From: a virus
IMG/VR virus record: IMGVR_UViG_3300007363_000059
Location: 1-34,119 of that record
Length of the DNA stretch: 34,119 nucleotides
Reading direction: 5' to 3' (one strand)
Shown: positions 16,397 to 23,819 of the stretch, in pieces
How positions within the stretch are numbered: the first letter of the stretch is position 1
How the letters are laid out: every line of letters begins with the position of its first letter
The notes under the pieces: model-generated
Seen by the model: the letters and a program-made list of their open reading frames with translations, nothing else
Told to the model about the DNA's origin: nothing
Databases searched by the model: none
Made by a program: the position numbers and the translations under genes

Positions 16397-16662
16397 TTAG
16401 CAGTTTTTACCTTATAATCATAAATTGCATTATATATCTCTCTAGCTTGAGAACCTTTAAAATGTTGCTGAACGAAGGATTCTAATACAACAAAATTTTC
16501 AAAATATTTCTTAAAAATGAATGTAAAACATTCAATCTTATTCAAATCATAAGAATATAGATTATCTACTGGATTATTATTCCCTTCCAATTGTGCTTGA
16601 ATCGTTAATATATTTTCTTCAAGCACATAAGATTTAATCACAAAAGATTCTATTTCTTTCAT
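16390..16662 (-). CDS. Small hypothetical protein, first gene of the leftward replication array
   Basis: From ATG 16662 this is 90 residues; AGGTGG lies 8 nt upstream, whereas the longer GTG start would begin inside that site. It is a small alpha/beta protein with no recognised domain. It follows a host-type promoter (16694-16722) and overlaps the dNMP kinase, so it is likely the first gene of the long leftward unit that includes 45-44-62-regA-43. Confidence 0.6.
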   Translation of the reverse strand: MKEIESFVIKSYVLEENILTIQAQLEGNNNPVDNLYSYDLNKIECFTFIFKKYFENFVVLESFVQQHFKGSQAREIYNAIYDYKVKTAKC

Positions 16663-16693
16663 ATCAAATTCCACCTAAGTTTATAATTTAAAA

Positions 16694-16722
16694 CATTCTA
16701 ACATAATGAGAAGAATATAGCA
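16694..16722 (-). promoter_or_regulatory. Sigma-70-type promoter, leftward
   Basis: On the minus strand TTGCTA (16722-16717) is followed after 17 nt by TAGAAT (16699-16694), 4/6 and 5/6 matches to consensus. It lies 32 nt upstream of ATG 16662. It would drive the dNMP kinase/replication array. Confidence 0.45.
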
Positions 16723-16795
16723 AGTCAGATTTTCCCAATAAAAGAAAACAGCCTAAAAATTAGTTTGATTTTTATTCAATAAATGATGTCTATAA

Positions 16796-16834
16796 TAGAA
16801 AAGAGAAAGTGATTATAAAATAATCACTTTCTCT
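16796..16834 (-). terminator. Intrinsic terminator after the glycosyltransferase gene
   Basis: A perfect 15-bp inverted repeat (16802-16816 with 16820-16834) has a 3-nt loop. On the minus strand it begins 22 nt after the stop at 16857 and is followed by a short T-rich run. It separates this gene from the promoter of the next leftward unit. Confidence 0.75.
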
Positions 16835-16856
16835 GAATGCTTTAATGCTCTATGAT

Positions 16857-17672
16857 TTACAATTTGCCAGTATGTGCTGCGACAGAACTCATATTACCTT
16901 TGAATTCGTATGTTCCCACGTGACCGAGTTTAACCCAAGGACAAAGCCACACTTTCCCATCAATTTTTCGCCACAATTGATTGAAGAAATAATCTTCGCT
17001 GAGAAGTCTATAACTGCCATTACCTAATATTCCATCAGGAGTATCAATTTCTACAGGAAAATAAGAGTGAATAAATCGACTACCATCAAAATTTGCTTGT
17101 CCAACATGATCTGGTTTATATGCCAGTTTAGGAAACGCATCTTTTAGCTTATCAAAAACGTGTCGTTTAATCATCATAAATCCAGTACCAATTTCCATTA
17201 CTTCTAATGGTTCTGTCACATTAAATGATTGTGTGCCATTAACAACATTAAACACATATTCACCAACAACATTCTCTAATTCTTTAGGATCAATATCTGG
17301 ATTATTCAATACTGCTTGTTTAACATTATTCCAGTTTATAGATTTTTTAGGATATGGCGCTCCGATAACATCTTTATCCAATGCCATTAATGCGATAATA
17401 TCTTGTGGATTAAAATGTATATCAGCATCTATGAATAACATATGAGTAAAACCAGATCGAAGAAATTCATCTGTTAAATAGTTACGGGCACGTTGAATTA
17501 AACTTTCATTAAATAGAAAACTGAACTTAGTTTCAATACCATATCTACTCATCAAATTCTGTAAATCAAGACATGATTTCATATACAAACCATTACACTG
17601 ACCTCCGAACATCGGAGTCGCCACAAAAAGTTTATTTTTCTTTAATTCATCAATATTAACTTTTATTTCCAT
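16857..17672 (-). CDS. GT-A type glycosyltransferase
   Basis: This 271-residue protein starts with a K-L-F-V-A-T-P-M-F-G-G strand. It has R-A-R-N near 61-64 and F-I-D-A-D-I-H-F at 80-87, where D82-A-D84 is the metal/nucleotide-sugar DxD. S-E-D-Y-F at about 229-233 provides the acidic acceptor-side motif. Similar proteins are common in T4-like cyanophages and SAR11 myophages. It stands alone, with its own terminator downstream and a ribosome site AGGA before ATG. The sugar and acceptor are unknown. Confidence 0.85.
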   Translation of the reverse strand: MEIKVNIDELKKNKLFVATPMFGGQCNGLYMKSCLDLQNLMSRYGIETKFSFLFNESLIQRARNYLTDEFLRSGFTHMLFIDADIHFNPQDIIALMALDKDVIGAPYPKKSINWNNVKQAVLNNPDIDPKELENVVGEYVFNVVNGTQSFNVTEPLEVMEIGTGFMMIKRHVFDKLKDAFPKLAYKPDHVGQANFDGSRFIHSYFPVEIDTPDGILGNGSYRLLSEDYFFNQLWRKIDGKVWLCPWVKLGHVGTYEFKGNMSSVAAHTGKL

Positions 17673-17739
17673 TAAAAAAATCCTATATAAAATTATCTAA
17701 AATCATTATATAGAATTATCACATATCATAATATTTATC

Positions 17740-17768
17740 TTGCTATTTTACACCCAATATACTATAAT
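17740..17768 (+). promoter_or_regulatory. Sigma-70-type promoter for the rightward endonuclease gene
   Basis: TTGCTA (17740-17745), a 17-nt spacer and a perfect TATAAT (17763-17768) lie 25 nt before ATG 17794 on the plus strand, allowing a nearly leaderless transcript. No clear Shine-Dalgarno precedes the ATG. Confidence 0.5.
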
Positions 17769-17793
17769 ATCATATCTAAAATAAAAAATCAAT

Positions 17794-19407
17794 ATGCAAT
17801 ATCAAATTTATTTAAACAACAAAAAAGATTGGATCGAAGCAAACTGTTTTACCAAAAAAGGTAGATCAGGATTAAACAATAGAGTGTGTCTTGAATCTTG
17901 GTGGATCAACAAGAATATCAAAGAAATCTATGATGATATATTAGCATCGACACAGCATTTATCTAAAGATTGTTTATTCTCAGAAAGAATTTATCATATT
18001 ATCAATGGTCTTTCCACAATTCCTATTTGTAAAACATGCCAATCAAATACAGTAAACTTCAATACATTTAATGATGGATATTATGACTATTGTTCGAAAT
18101 ACTGTTCAACTCAATCGGATGAAAGAAATTTAAAAATAAAAACTAACAATGATTATTCAAAATTACAAGAAAAGTTAAAAGAATCTAATCTAAAAAAATA
18201 TGGTGTAGAATACTATTTTCAAACACAAGAATCTGTTGGAAAAATAAAAAAAACTAAACTAGATAGATATGGCAACGAAAAATATAATAACATAGATAAA
18301 GCAAAACAAACAAATTTAGAAAAATATGGATATGAACATACGTGTTTAGTGCCCGAAATAAAAGAAAAAATTCAAAATGCAAACGATGAAATATTAAAAT
18401 CAAAAAATGAAAAAGCATATTATGCTCTTAGGAATAAAGAATGGCTAAAAGAACAAAATAAAACTAAAACAATAACTGATATTGCCAAAGATTTACAAGT
18501 GACATATAGGGCAGTATATCTATGGTTTAAGCAACATAATATAGAAATAAATTTCTTTTCGACCAAATTTGGAAAACAACAAAAAGAAATACAGGATTTT
18601 ATATCGTCATTAGGAATTCCTAATTTAAAAATAAACGATAGAACAATCATCAAACCTAAAGAAATCGATATTTATCTTCCAGATTATAATTTAGGTATCG
18701 AATTTAATGGGATGTATTTTCACGCTGAAGATGAAAATAGACACTTAATAAAATATAATTTATGCAAAGATCAAAATATCAAATTACTTCAAATATGGGA
18801 TACTGAATGGTTACAAAAACAAGATATTATTAAATCAATAATAAAATCAAATCTAAAACTAAATGAAAGAATTTATGCAAGAAAATGCGAAATTATTCCA
18901 CTAAATTCGAATACATATAAAGAATTTTTAGAATATAATCATATTCAAGGCAATGTTAATTCATCTATTCGATATGGACTAACATATAATAAACAATTAG
19001 TTGCTGTTATTGGATTTGGTAAATCGAGATTCGATAAGAAATATTCACATGAACTATTACGATATTGCAATCTAATAAACACTAATATTATAGGTGGATT
19101 TTCAAAACTACTGAAACACGCAGTCAAAAATCATAATATTACATCAATTCAAACTTTCTGTGATTTAAGATTATTCGATGGCACTTCATATGAAAAATCC
19201 GGATTTCAATATTCACATCAATCCAAACCAGGATATGTTTACTATAAATCTGGATTAATCAAAAATAGGCAAGAATTTCAAAAACATAAATTAAAAAATA
19301 TATTTGATAATTTTGACGATACGCTTACAGAAGAAGAAAATTGCTTCAACAACGATTGGATCAGAATATTTGATTGTGGCCAAAAAGTGTATTTCATAAA
19401 TCTTTAA
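17794..19407 (+). CDS. Free-standing homing endonuclease, zinc + HTH + Vsr-like nuclease + C-terminal domain
   Basis: This 537-residue protein is encoded against the local direction. In order it has: a putative zinc site C79-x2-C82 ... C100-x3-C104; KYG-type modular repeats (NLKKYGVE at about 132, LDRYGNEKY at about 156, LEKYGYEH at about 175); a helix-turn-helix (T-I-T-D-I-A-K-D-L-Q-V-T, about 226-250); and a Vsr/EDxHD-like core (E265, EIDIYLPDY at 290-298, IEFNG at 302-306, FHAED at 309-313, LLQIWDTEW at 331-339). A 180-residue C-terminal domain seen in other phage mobile endonucleases follows (Y-A-R-K-C near 361, G-F-G-K-S-R near 407). It is likely a selfish gene inserted between the glycosyltransferase and the DnaN-like gene. 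Target site unknown. Confidence 0.85.
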   Translation: MQYQIYLNNKKDWIEANCFTKKGRSGLNNRVCLESWWINKNIKEIYDDILASTQHLSKDCLFSERIYHIINGLSTIPICKTCQSNTVNFNTFNDGYYDYCSKYCSTQSDERNLKIKTNNDYSKLQEKLKESNLKKYGVEYYFQTQESVGKIKKTKLDRYGNEKYNNIDKAKQTNLEKYGYEHTCLVPEIKEKIQNANDEILKSKNEKAYYALRNKEWLKEQNKTKTITDIAKDLQVTYRAVYLWFKQHNIEINFFSTKFGKQQKEIQDFISSLGIPNLKINDRTIIKPKEIDIYLPDYNLGIEFNGMYFHAEDENRHLIKYNLCKDQNIKLLQIWDTEWLQKQDIIKSIIKSNLKLNERIYARKCEIIPLNSNTYKEFLEYNHIQGNVNSSIRYGLTYNKQLVAVIGFGKSRFDKKYSHELLRYCNLINTNIIGGFSKLLKHAVKNHNITSIQTFCDLRLFDGTSYEKSGFQYSHQSKPGYVYYKSGLIKNRQEFQKHKLKNIFDNFDDTLTEEENCFNNDWIRIFDCGQKVYFINL

Positions 19408-19446
19408 TCATTCTATATCTAATCCAATCACATACATTGATAACAT

Positions 19447-20022
19447 TCAATCAAGCATTAACATATCATCAACATTAATAACAACCCTCTCTTCATTTTC
19501 TTTAAATAGTCTAAGCGGCATAATAACACCAAAGACATTATCTGTTTTCAAGAAATTAACTATCGAAGTTCCAGTTTTACCATTTTGTGAAAGAAAGGGT
19601 CGACCAATTGTCAATATTTTTGACACCTTTTCAAATTTATCCAATATTCTGAAATCGAAATCTGAAGGTTCATTACTTATATTTTTTGGTATAACTCTGC
19701 ATATTGCTTCAAAACTCATTGTTGATTGTTCTAGTGGAACATTTACATTGATACCATCTGCAATCACTAATTTAGAATCACTTATAGTAAAATATGATTT
19801 AGATGATAAATCTTTAACTAAACTATTGTGAAATGAAAATTCACTAGATTCAACTTGTTCAGAATCAATATATCGTTGAACTAACATTGATGGACCATCT
19901 ACTGAAATAATATAAAGAAAACCTTTTCTACGATATAAATTAATATTTGTATAAGATTTACTCACAACACCTTTAGATATACAAAAATTACTTGCAGCTT
20001 TTAATGTATTTACTGAAAACAT
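19447..20022 (-). CDS. DnaN-like (bacterial beta-clamp type) protein
   Basis: From ATG 20022 (AGAGGG upstream) this is 191 residues. The pattern fits short phage beta-clamp-like proteins: V-N-T-L-K-A-A-S near the start, I-S-V-D-G-P-S-M-L ('s/tDG-x-x-L'), M-S-F-E-A-I-C-R-V-I-P-K (bacterial DnaN domain 3 'fPdyrRViP'), N-E-P-S-D-F-D, and at the end F-G-V-I-M-P-L-R, matching the DnaN C-terminus 'vvMPmR'. At about half the length of bacterial DnaN it would need to oligomerise further or work as an adaptor. The phage also has a normal gp45. Family call from motif recognition only. Confidence 0.6.
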   Translation of the reverse strand: MFSVNTLKAASNFCISKGVVSKSYTNINLYRRKGFLYIISVDGPSMLVQRYIDSEQVESSEFSFHNSLVKDLSSKSYFTISDSKLVIADGINVNVPLEQSTMSFEAICRVIPKNISNEPSDFDFRILDKFEKVSKILTIGRPFLSQNGKTGTSIVNFLKTDNVFGVIMPLRLFKENEERVVINVDDMLMLD

Positions 20023-20060
20023 TTTATAATCCCTCTTCAATAATTAATCAATATGATTTA

Positions 20061-20088
20061 ATTATACAGAAAAATTTCTTACTGTCAA
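20061..20088 (-). promoter_or_regulatory. Consensus sigma-70 promoter, leftward
   Basis: On the minus strand a perfect TTGACA (20088-20083) and a perfect TATAAT (20066-20061) are separated by 16 nt, 39 nt upstream of the DnaN-like start. The -35 lies inside the 3' end of a small upstream ORF. This is one of the strongest promoters in the window, indicating early expression by host RNA polymerase. Confidence 0.75.
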
Positions 20089-20192
20089 GAATTATCTTTA
20101 AAAATATTCTTAATATTCACCAAAATCACGTATACAAATATTATCCCGAAAATAGTAAACATTATCGATAGAAAATTATATAATAATTCCAC
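20085..20192 (-). CDS. 35-residue membrane microprotein (GTG start)
   Basis: The frame starts at GTG 20192, with AAGGA 5 nt upstream, and reads E-L-L-Y-N-F-L-S-I-M-F-T-I-F-G-I-I-F-V-Y and onward to N-I-F-K-D-N-S. A single hydrophobic helix of about 20 residues is followed by a basic end. It begins one base after the stop of the upstream gene, as expected for a coupled gene. No family recognised. Confidence 0.45.
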   Translation of the reverse strand: MELLYNFLSIMFTIFGIIFVYVILVNIKNIFKDNS

Positions 20193-20193
20193 G

Positions 20194-20553
20194 TTAATCC
20201 TTTGACATATGATGTATCATATTTTGCTCTGCTTCAATTTTATTGATAAATTGATTTAGATACTTAATACATAGCTCAATATCACTATCATCACTATTTG
20301 GATTAGCATCATAGATAAAATCTAAATCATTATCATATACTACAAATTTATCATGTGCCATAATAAACTCGGATAATCTATTAAATTTTTCTTCATACTC
20401 TGGTAAAAATTCCGCATCTGAGAAATTGCCATAATCACCGGAATATAGATCAAAATCATTCTCATCTATATTCTTAATAGTAGCGAATTTATCGCATTGA
20501 AACTCATTTTGAAATTCATTTAAAATACTTCTCGCAGTCTGCACATCAATCAT
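20194..20553 (-). CDS. Acidic hypothetical protein
   Basis: From ATG 20553 (GGAG with 7-nt spacing) this is 119 residues, strongly acidic (D-E-N-D-F-D-L-Y, N-S-D-D-S-D-I-E) and helical. The longer upstream frame has no ribosome site. It overlaps the 61-aa gene by 8 nt. Highly acidic small early phage proteins are sometimes DNA mimics or host-enzyme inhibitors, but nothing here shows that. Confidence 0.55.
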   Translation of the reverse strand: MIDVQTARSILNEFQNEFQCDKFATIKNIDENDFDLYSGDYGNFSDAEFLPEYEEKFNRLSEFIMAHDKFVVYDNDLDFIYDANPNSDDSDIELCIKYLNQFINKIEAEQNMIHHMSKD

Positions 20554-20731
20554 TATTAATCTCCGATTTTTCGTAATCGATAAAATAATCCTTGCCAAAC
20601 CATTTACCTATTATAACATTGCAATCCAACAAATCATCTCTTTCTTTTCTTTTCTTTGAAAAGAATCGAATTAATAAATTTTTCACAAAAGATGCTTCAC
20701 ATGTATTTCTACAAGCTTCTAAAAATTTCAT
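20546..20731 (-). CDS. Small hypothetical protein
   Basis: This 61-residue protein has a basic middle (F-F-S-K-K-R-K-E-R-D-D) and an aromatic end (W-F-G-K-D-Y-F-I-D-Y). It overlaps the acidic 119-aa gene by 8 nt, suggesting coupled translation. Not recognised; retained because of the packing and the lack of a competing frame. Confidence 0.45.
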   Translation of the reverse strand: MKFLEACRNTCEASFVKNLLIRFFSKKRKERDDLLDCNVIIGKWFGKDYFIDYEKSEINND

Positions 20732-20756
20732 ACTCTCAAGAATTATTTAATAAATA

Positions 20757-20966
20757 CTATTTAAGAAAACACACAAAATAAAAATCTAACATTACATATA
20801 CAGTAAAAGATACCATCAATACAAGTATTGGTAGAATTGCAAATTTAGAAATTATTCCATCGGTTGATGATCTATCATTTACATATAAAACTAAAAAAGA
20901 TGATACCACCATTAACATCAAATAAAATATAAAAGATGCTATAGCCCAAGAAATATCGCAATGCAT
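20757..20966 (-). CDS. Small two-helix membrane protein
   Basis: This 69-residue protein has two hydrophobic segments, about residues 7-29 (W-A-I-A-S-F-I-F-Y-L-M-L-M-V-V) and 43-68, joined by a charged turn (N-D-R-S-S-T-D-G). A strong AGGAG lies 6 nt before ATG 20966. Function unknown; small inner-membrane proteins in the early region of phages often affect lysis timing or superinfection, which is not testable here. Confidence 0.55.
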   Translation of the reverse strand: MHCDISWAIASFIFYLMLMVVSSFLVLYVNDRSSTDGIISKFAILPILVLMVSFTVYVMLDFYFVCFLK

Positions 20967-21001
20967 TGATTTCTCCTATTAAATTTCATAATGCTGGAAA
21001 A

Positions 21002-21259
21002 TTAATCAATTTGATCTTCGCCCACAACAATTTTAGGTTCTTTAAAAATTTTATTCAAATTCTTTTCAATATCTCCTAACAGTTCCCATTGTTTTTTAGT
21101 TAATGTTGGATTAGATTTCTGAAATTTTGACACCGAATCCTGCAATTCTATTAAAAATTTAACAACAACTTTCTTTTTCTTCGATTCTATTATTTTAAGT
21201 TTTTTTTCAAAATTGATTTTTCGAATATCTATCCATGAATCATTTAAACCGTCTGACAT
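21002..21259 (-). CDS. Small lysine-rich helical protein
   Basis: This 85-residue protein is rich in Lys (S-K-K-K-K-V-V-V-K) with two helices likely to form a coiled hairpin. Not recognised. It is the first gene downstream of the promoter at 21292-21320 and probably leads the operon of small ORFs ending with the 35-aa membrane ORF. Confidence 0.5.
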   Translation of the reverse strand: MSDGLNDSWIDIRKINFEKKLKIIESKKKKVVVKFLIELQDSVSKFQKSNPTLTKKQWELLGDIEKNLNKIFKEPKIVVGEDQID

Positions 21260-21270
21260 ATACCGTCCAA

Positions 21271-21278
21271 TATAAATA
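21271..21278 (+). promoter_or_regulatory. T4-type late promoter box TATAAATA
   Basis: An exact 8/8 match to the T4 late promoter TATAAATA lies on the plus strand 43 nt before the SegE-like ATG at 21322. The late sigma gp55 and clamp gp45 needed for such promoters are encoded in this window. It would give late expression of the endonuclease. Confidence 0.55.
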
Positions 21279-21291
21279 GAATTAATATCAT

Positions 21292-21320
21292 ATCATATAT
21301 CAAGTCAACTAAAAAGTCAA
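21292..21320 (-). promoter_or_regulatory. Sigma-70 promoter, leftward, abutting the SegE-like start
   Basis: On the minus strand TTGACT (21320-21315), a 17-nt spacer and TATGAT (21297-21292). The -35 ends one base before the ATG (21322) of the opposing SegE-like gene, so the inserted gene begins exactly at the edge of the early promoter. Confidence 0.6.
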
Positions 21321-21321
21321 C

Positions 21322-21771
21322 ATGAATCCTTGGACATATAAACAGAACATTATAGATTCGATTGATAAAATTCCACCAAATTCCATAGGATTTATTTACA
21401 TTTTAACATACAAGAAAACCGGGCAAAAATATATCGGTAGAAAATTACTATATCAATCTAAAATAAAAACAATCAATAAAAAAAGAAAAAAAATTAAAGT
21501 AGAATCTGATTGGTTATCATATCACTCTTCTTCCCCTTCTATTAAAGACATAATCAACATAGAAAGTCCAAAAGTTTTTAATAGAGAAATTCTTCTCTTT
21601 TGTCAATCAAAAGGTGAATTATTATATGCGGAAGAATGTATGTTATACCATTATAATGCACTACTAACAGATAAATTCTTAAATGATAATATCAGAAGTA
21701 AAGTTTATCGCAACTGGGTAAAAAGAGAAGAATTTCAACATGATATTATAAATTTAAAGAAGATTGAATGA
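21322..21771 (+). CDS. SegE-like GIY-YIG homing endonuclease
   Basis: This 149-residue protein has a GIY-YIG-type core: G-F-I-Y-I-L-T-Y at 23-30 and Y-I-G-R-K at 37-41. It then has the Seg-type features E-S-D-W-L-S-Y-H-S-S-S at about 61-71, R-E-I-L-L-F-C near 88-94 and Y-A-E-E at about 102-105. T4 SegE and relatives are free-standing nicking/cutting endonucleases that spread their own gene. It runs opposite to its neighbours, has no Shine-Dalgarno, and follows a late promoter box. Confidence 0.85.
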   Translation: MNPWTYKQNIIDSIDKIPPNSIGFIYILTYKKTGQKYIGRKLLYQSKIKTINKKRKKIKVESDWLSYHSSSPSIKDIINIESPKVFNREILLFCQSKGELLYAEECMLYHYNALLTDKFLNDNIRSKVYRNWVKREEFQHDIINLKKIE

Positions 21772-21869
21772 GATTCAAGGATCAAACTTTATCGATGTTG
21801 ACTTTCTATCATGGGAGGGAATGATAGTCTCATCCAATCTTCTTAAGGATAATAGTTGCGAAGAACTAT
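21757..21869. other. Nested inverted repeats between convergent genes
   Basis: A 16-nt outer pair (21757-21772 with 21829-21844; 15 of 16 Watson-Crick, and the odd pair is G-U on the minus strand) encloses a perfect 7-bp hairpin (21806-21812 with 21821-21827). A second hairpin follows (21852-21857 with 21864-21869, 6-nt loop). The outer left arm includes the last codons of the SegE-like gene. No clear T-run follows on either strand. It may protect 3' ends, terminate, or be a structured RNA made leftward from the gene ending at 21907. Confidence 0.5.
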
Positions 21870-21906
21870 CAACCTATACACAGTATATCACAATCAATTC
21901 AAAATA

Positions 21907-22767
21907 TCAAGTATTTTCTGAATAATTTGTTACCAATTTCATTCCATAATTGTTAATAGTTTTTGGAATATTTAATCCAGATTTAAGTATCAATTTATTT
22001 TTTTTAAAAGGTTCATAATTAACATGATGATGCCATCTACCATATCTGTAAACTAATCTTGATACATCTGGATGAACATCAACTAACATTTTAGATTTAT
22101 TTAGTGTGCCTTCACGGTCATAAAATTCATCTGTATTGCCGCCCTTAACTGTCTGAGTTGCTACTTTTCCTTGTAAAAAAGCATTAAATTGAATAGTGCA
22201 ATCACCGTCTTTTAATACATCTAATGATAGTATCGTATCCTCATTATAACGCGAACGCCAACGATGTTTACAATCATTCCTAATCAATAGACAAGAATAT
22301 ATTCTAGTATTTTTAACATAAGGTGGATAATAACTATTAGGCGCAACAAAAAATCTATATTGGAATCCCGCTACTGGAACATTCTCAAATCTGTCGACAA
22401 AATCTTCTGCCGCTTTAAAAATACATCCAGATTCTACCCTGATTCTCTGATTTAAATGTAGCCTATAAAAATCTTGAATATTATCATCCAACACCCAATG
22501 ACTTTCTGTATTTAAACTGATCGCATGATCCCAACACCAATTTCTTGCTCTACCTGGGCCATCGCCATGATTACTAAAAGGCAATATCAATAATGTTGCA
22601 AAGTTTCTCAAATTAAAATTATCTAAAGCTAATTGATAATTTTCCAAATCTTGGGGTTCGATTGCAATATAATGTGGAACTTTCATCCTAGTCAAAGAAC
22701 GAGATGTAAACATTGAATCTGATCTTTTCTTAGAAACTATATAAACAGGATAACTAGGATTTGTCAT
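21907..22767 (-). CDS. TET-associated-type DNA-base glycosyltransferase (TAGT-like)
   Basis: This 286-residue protein shows the pattern of the TAGT family (glycosyltransferases linked to TET/JBP dioxygenases): P-V-Y-I-V-S-K at 7-13, P-H-Y-I-A-I-E-P at 31-38, A-R-N-W-C-W-D-H at 74-81, HWVLDDNIQDFYR at 90-102 (D94-D95-N), R-I-Y-S-C-L-L-I-R-N at 155-164, RYNEDT at 173-178, and K-G-G-N-T-D-E at 208-214. Family members are predicted or shown to add sugar to hydroxymethylated pyrimidines in phage DNA. The upstream gene overlaps by ATGA. No TET enzyme or hydroxymethylase is seen in this window. Family call good; base substrate inferred. Confidence 0.75.
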   Translation of the reverse strand: MTNPSYPVYIVSKKRSDSMFTSRSLTRMKVPHYIAIEPQDLENYQLALDNFNLRNFATLLILPFSNHGDGPGRARNWCWDHAISLNTESHWVLDDNIQDFYRLHLNQRIRVESGCIFKAAEDFVDRFENVPVAGFQYRFFVAPNSYYPPYVKNTRIYSCLLIRNDCKHRWRSRYNEDTILSLDVLKDGDCTIQFNAFLQGKVATQTVKGGNTDEFYDREGTLNKSKMLVDVHPDVSRLVYRYGRWHHHVNYEPFKKNKLILKSGLNIPKTINNYGMKLVTNYSENT

Positions 22768-23819
22768 TTAAATAATTTTTCAACAACTAAAATTTTACTT
22801 TTAAGATATTCTAATATTTCCAATCGTTGTGATTCTGAAAAAATCTTATCAGTTTTTAACATACTCAGATCAACATTAAACGATTTTTCAACATCATCTA
22901 TTATACAATCTTGATGTATAAATGGCAAACAATCATTTGATAACGATTCTATCAATCTATATATTGAGAATGAATTAGTATCATATGCCGGTAAAATCAA
23001 TGTGTATTTTGATGCGCTTATAAAATTTAAATATTTATCTCTATCGACAAATGTATTAATATTATTAAATTTATTATTTGCTACAAAAAAATTCCTTTGA
23101 AACTTTTTAGAAAATAAATCTGCATACTCATAATATGACATTCTATCTGCTTCCATTACTGTCATACCAAAAACGAAATCTAAAGTTTTTTCTATTTGAA
23201 AAAACTTTTTTTTGAAATTTAAATAATATTGCATTGAATCTAATCGATGCATATTATATGCTGGCATATCATATCCATGATATAAAAAATAATTTGATTT
23301 TGGTTGATAATCTGGATGAAATAAACTTAAAGAATATTCTAATGGATCATAACAAATATCATGGATAGGAATACAATAATCAGTATGCGCTTTAAGTACC
23401 GCTAAAATATTTAGCAAATGTTTGCCAATACTTTCAAATCTTAACTGACCATTGTCTCTAGGAAAAACATAATTTCTATCAGTTCCACGCCTTAATTTAG
23501 AGGCACTAGAAAATATTCCACCGAAAATATAAAAAGCATCATATTTTTCTAAATCACAAACATTTAATTCATCATATACTTGAATCCAATTTTCTAGTTT
23601 TTTCACTCTGTTTTCATAAAAATTAGAAAATAAATTTATTTGCTCTCTAATTTTTATATTAGCAATATTTTCAATATACTTTTTACCAGAATCTGTAGTA
23701 GCATTAGTTAATAAATTAATTTTAGAATCTGTTGTATTTAAAATTCTAATTTGATTTATTAGATTTTTTGTTGGTTCGCTCGTTATGCCCCACGCACTAT
23801 ATATTAAACTATTCTTCAA
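22764..23819 (-). CDS. Putative GT-B-like glycosyltransferase partner
   Basis: In this 351-residue protein the C-terminal part (F-I-S-A-S-K-Y-T-L-I-L-P-A-Y and then S-I-Y-R-L-I-E-S-L-S, about 271-300) looks like the donor-binding half of GT-B/exostosin-type transferases, where the S-x-Y-R-x-x-E segment binds the nucleotide sugar. The middle has I-P-I-H-D-I-C-Y-D. It is fused by ATGA overlap to the TAGT-like gene, so it may add a second sugar or work on the same target. The call is tentative. Confidence 0.5.
   Translation of the reverse strand: MKNSLIYSAWGITSEPTKNLINQIRILNTTDSKINLLTNATTDSGKKYIENIANIKIREQINLFSNFYENRVKKLENWIQVYDELNVCDLEKYDAFYIFGGIFSSASKLRRGTDRNYVFPRDNGQLRFESIGKHLLNILAVLKAHTDYCIPIHDICYDPLEYSLSLFHPDYQPKSNYFLYHGYDMPAYNMHRLDSMQYYLNFKKKFFQIEKTLDFVFGMTVMEADRMSYYEYADLFSKKFQRNFFVANNKFNNINTFVDRDKYLNFISASKYTLILPAYDTNSFSIYRLIESLSNDCLPFIHQDCIIDDVEKSFNVDLSMLKTDKIFSESQRLEILEYLKSKILVVEKLFK

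Noticed and set aside
21780-21880. A second tRNA or tRNA-like fold in the convergent gap
   Set aside because: No T-loop consensus or matching acceptor ends; only nested hairpins.
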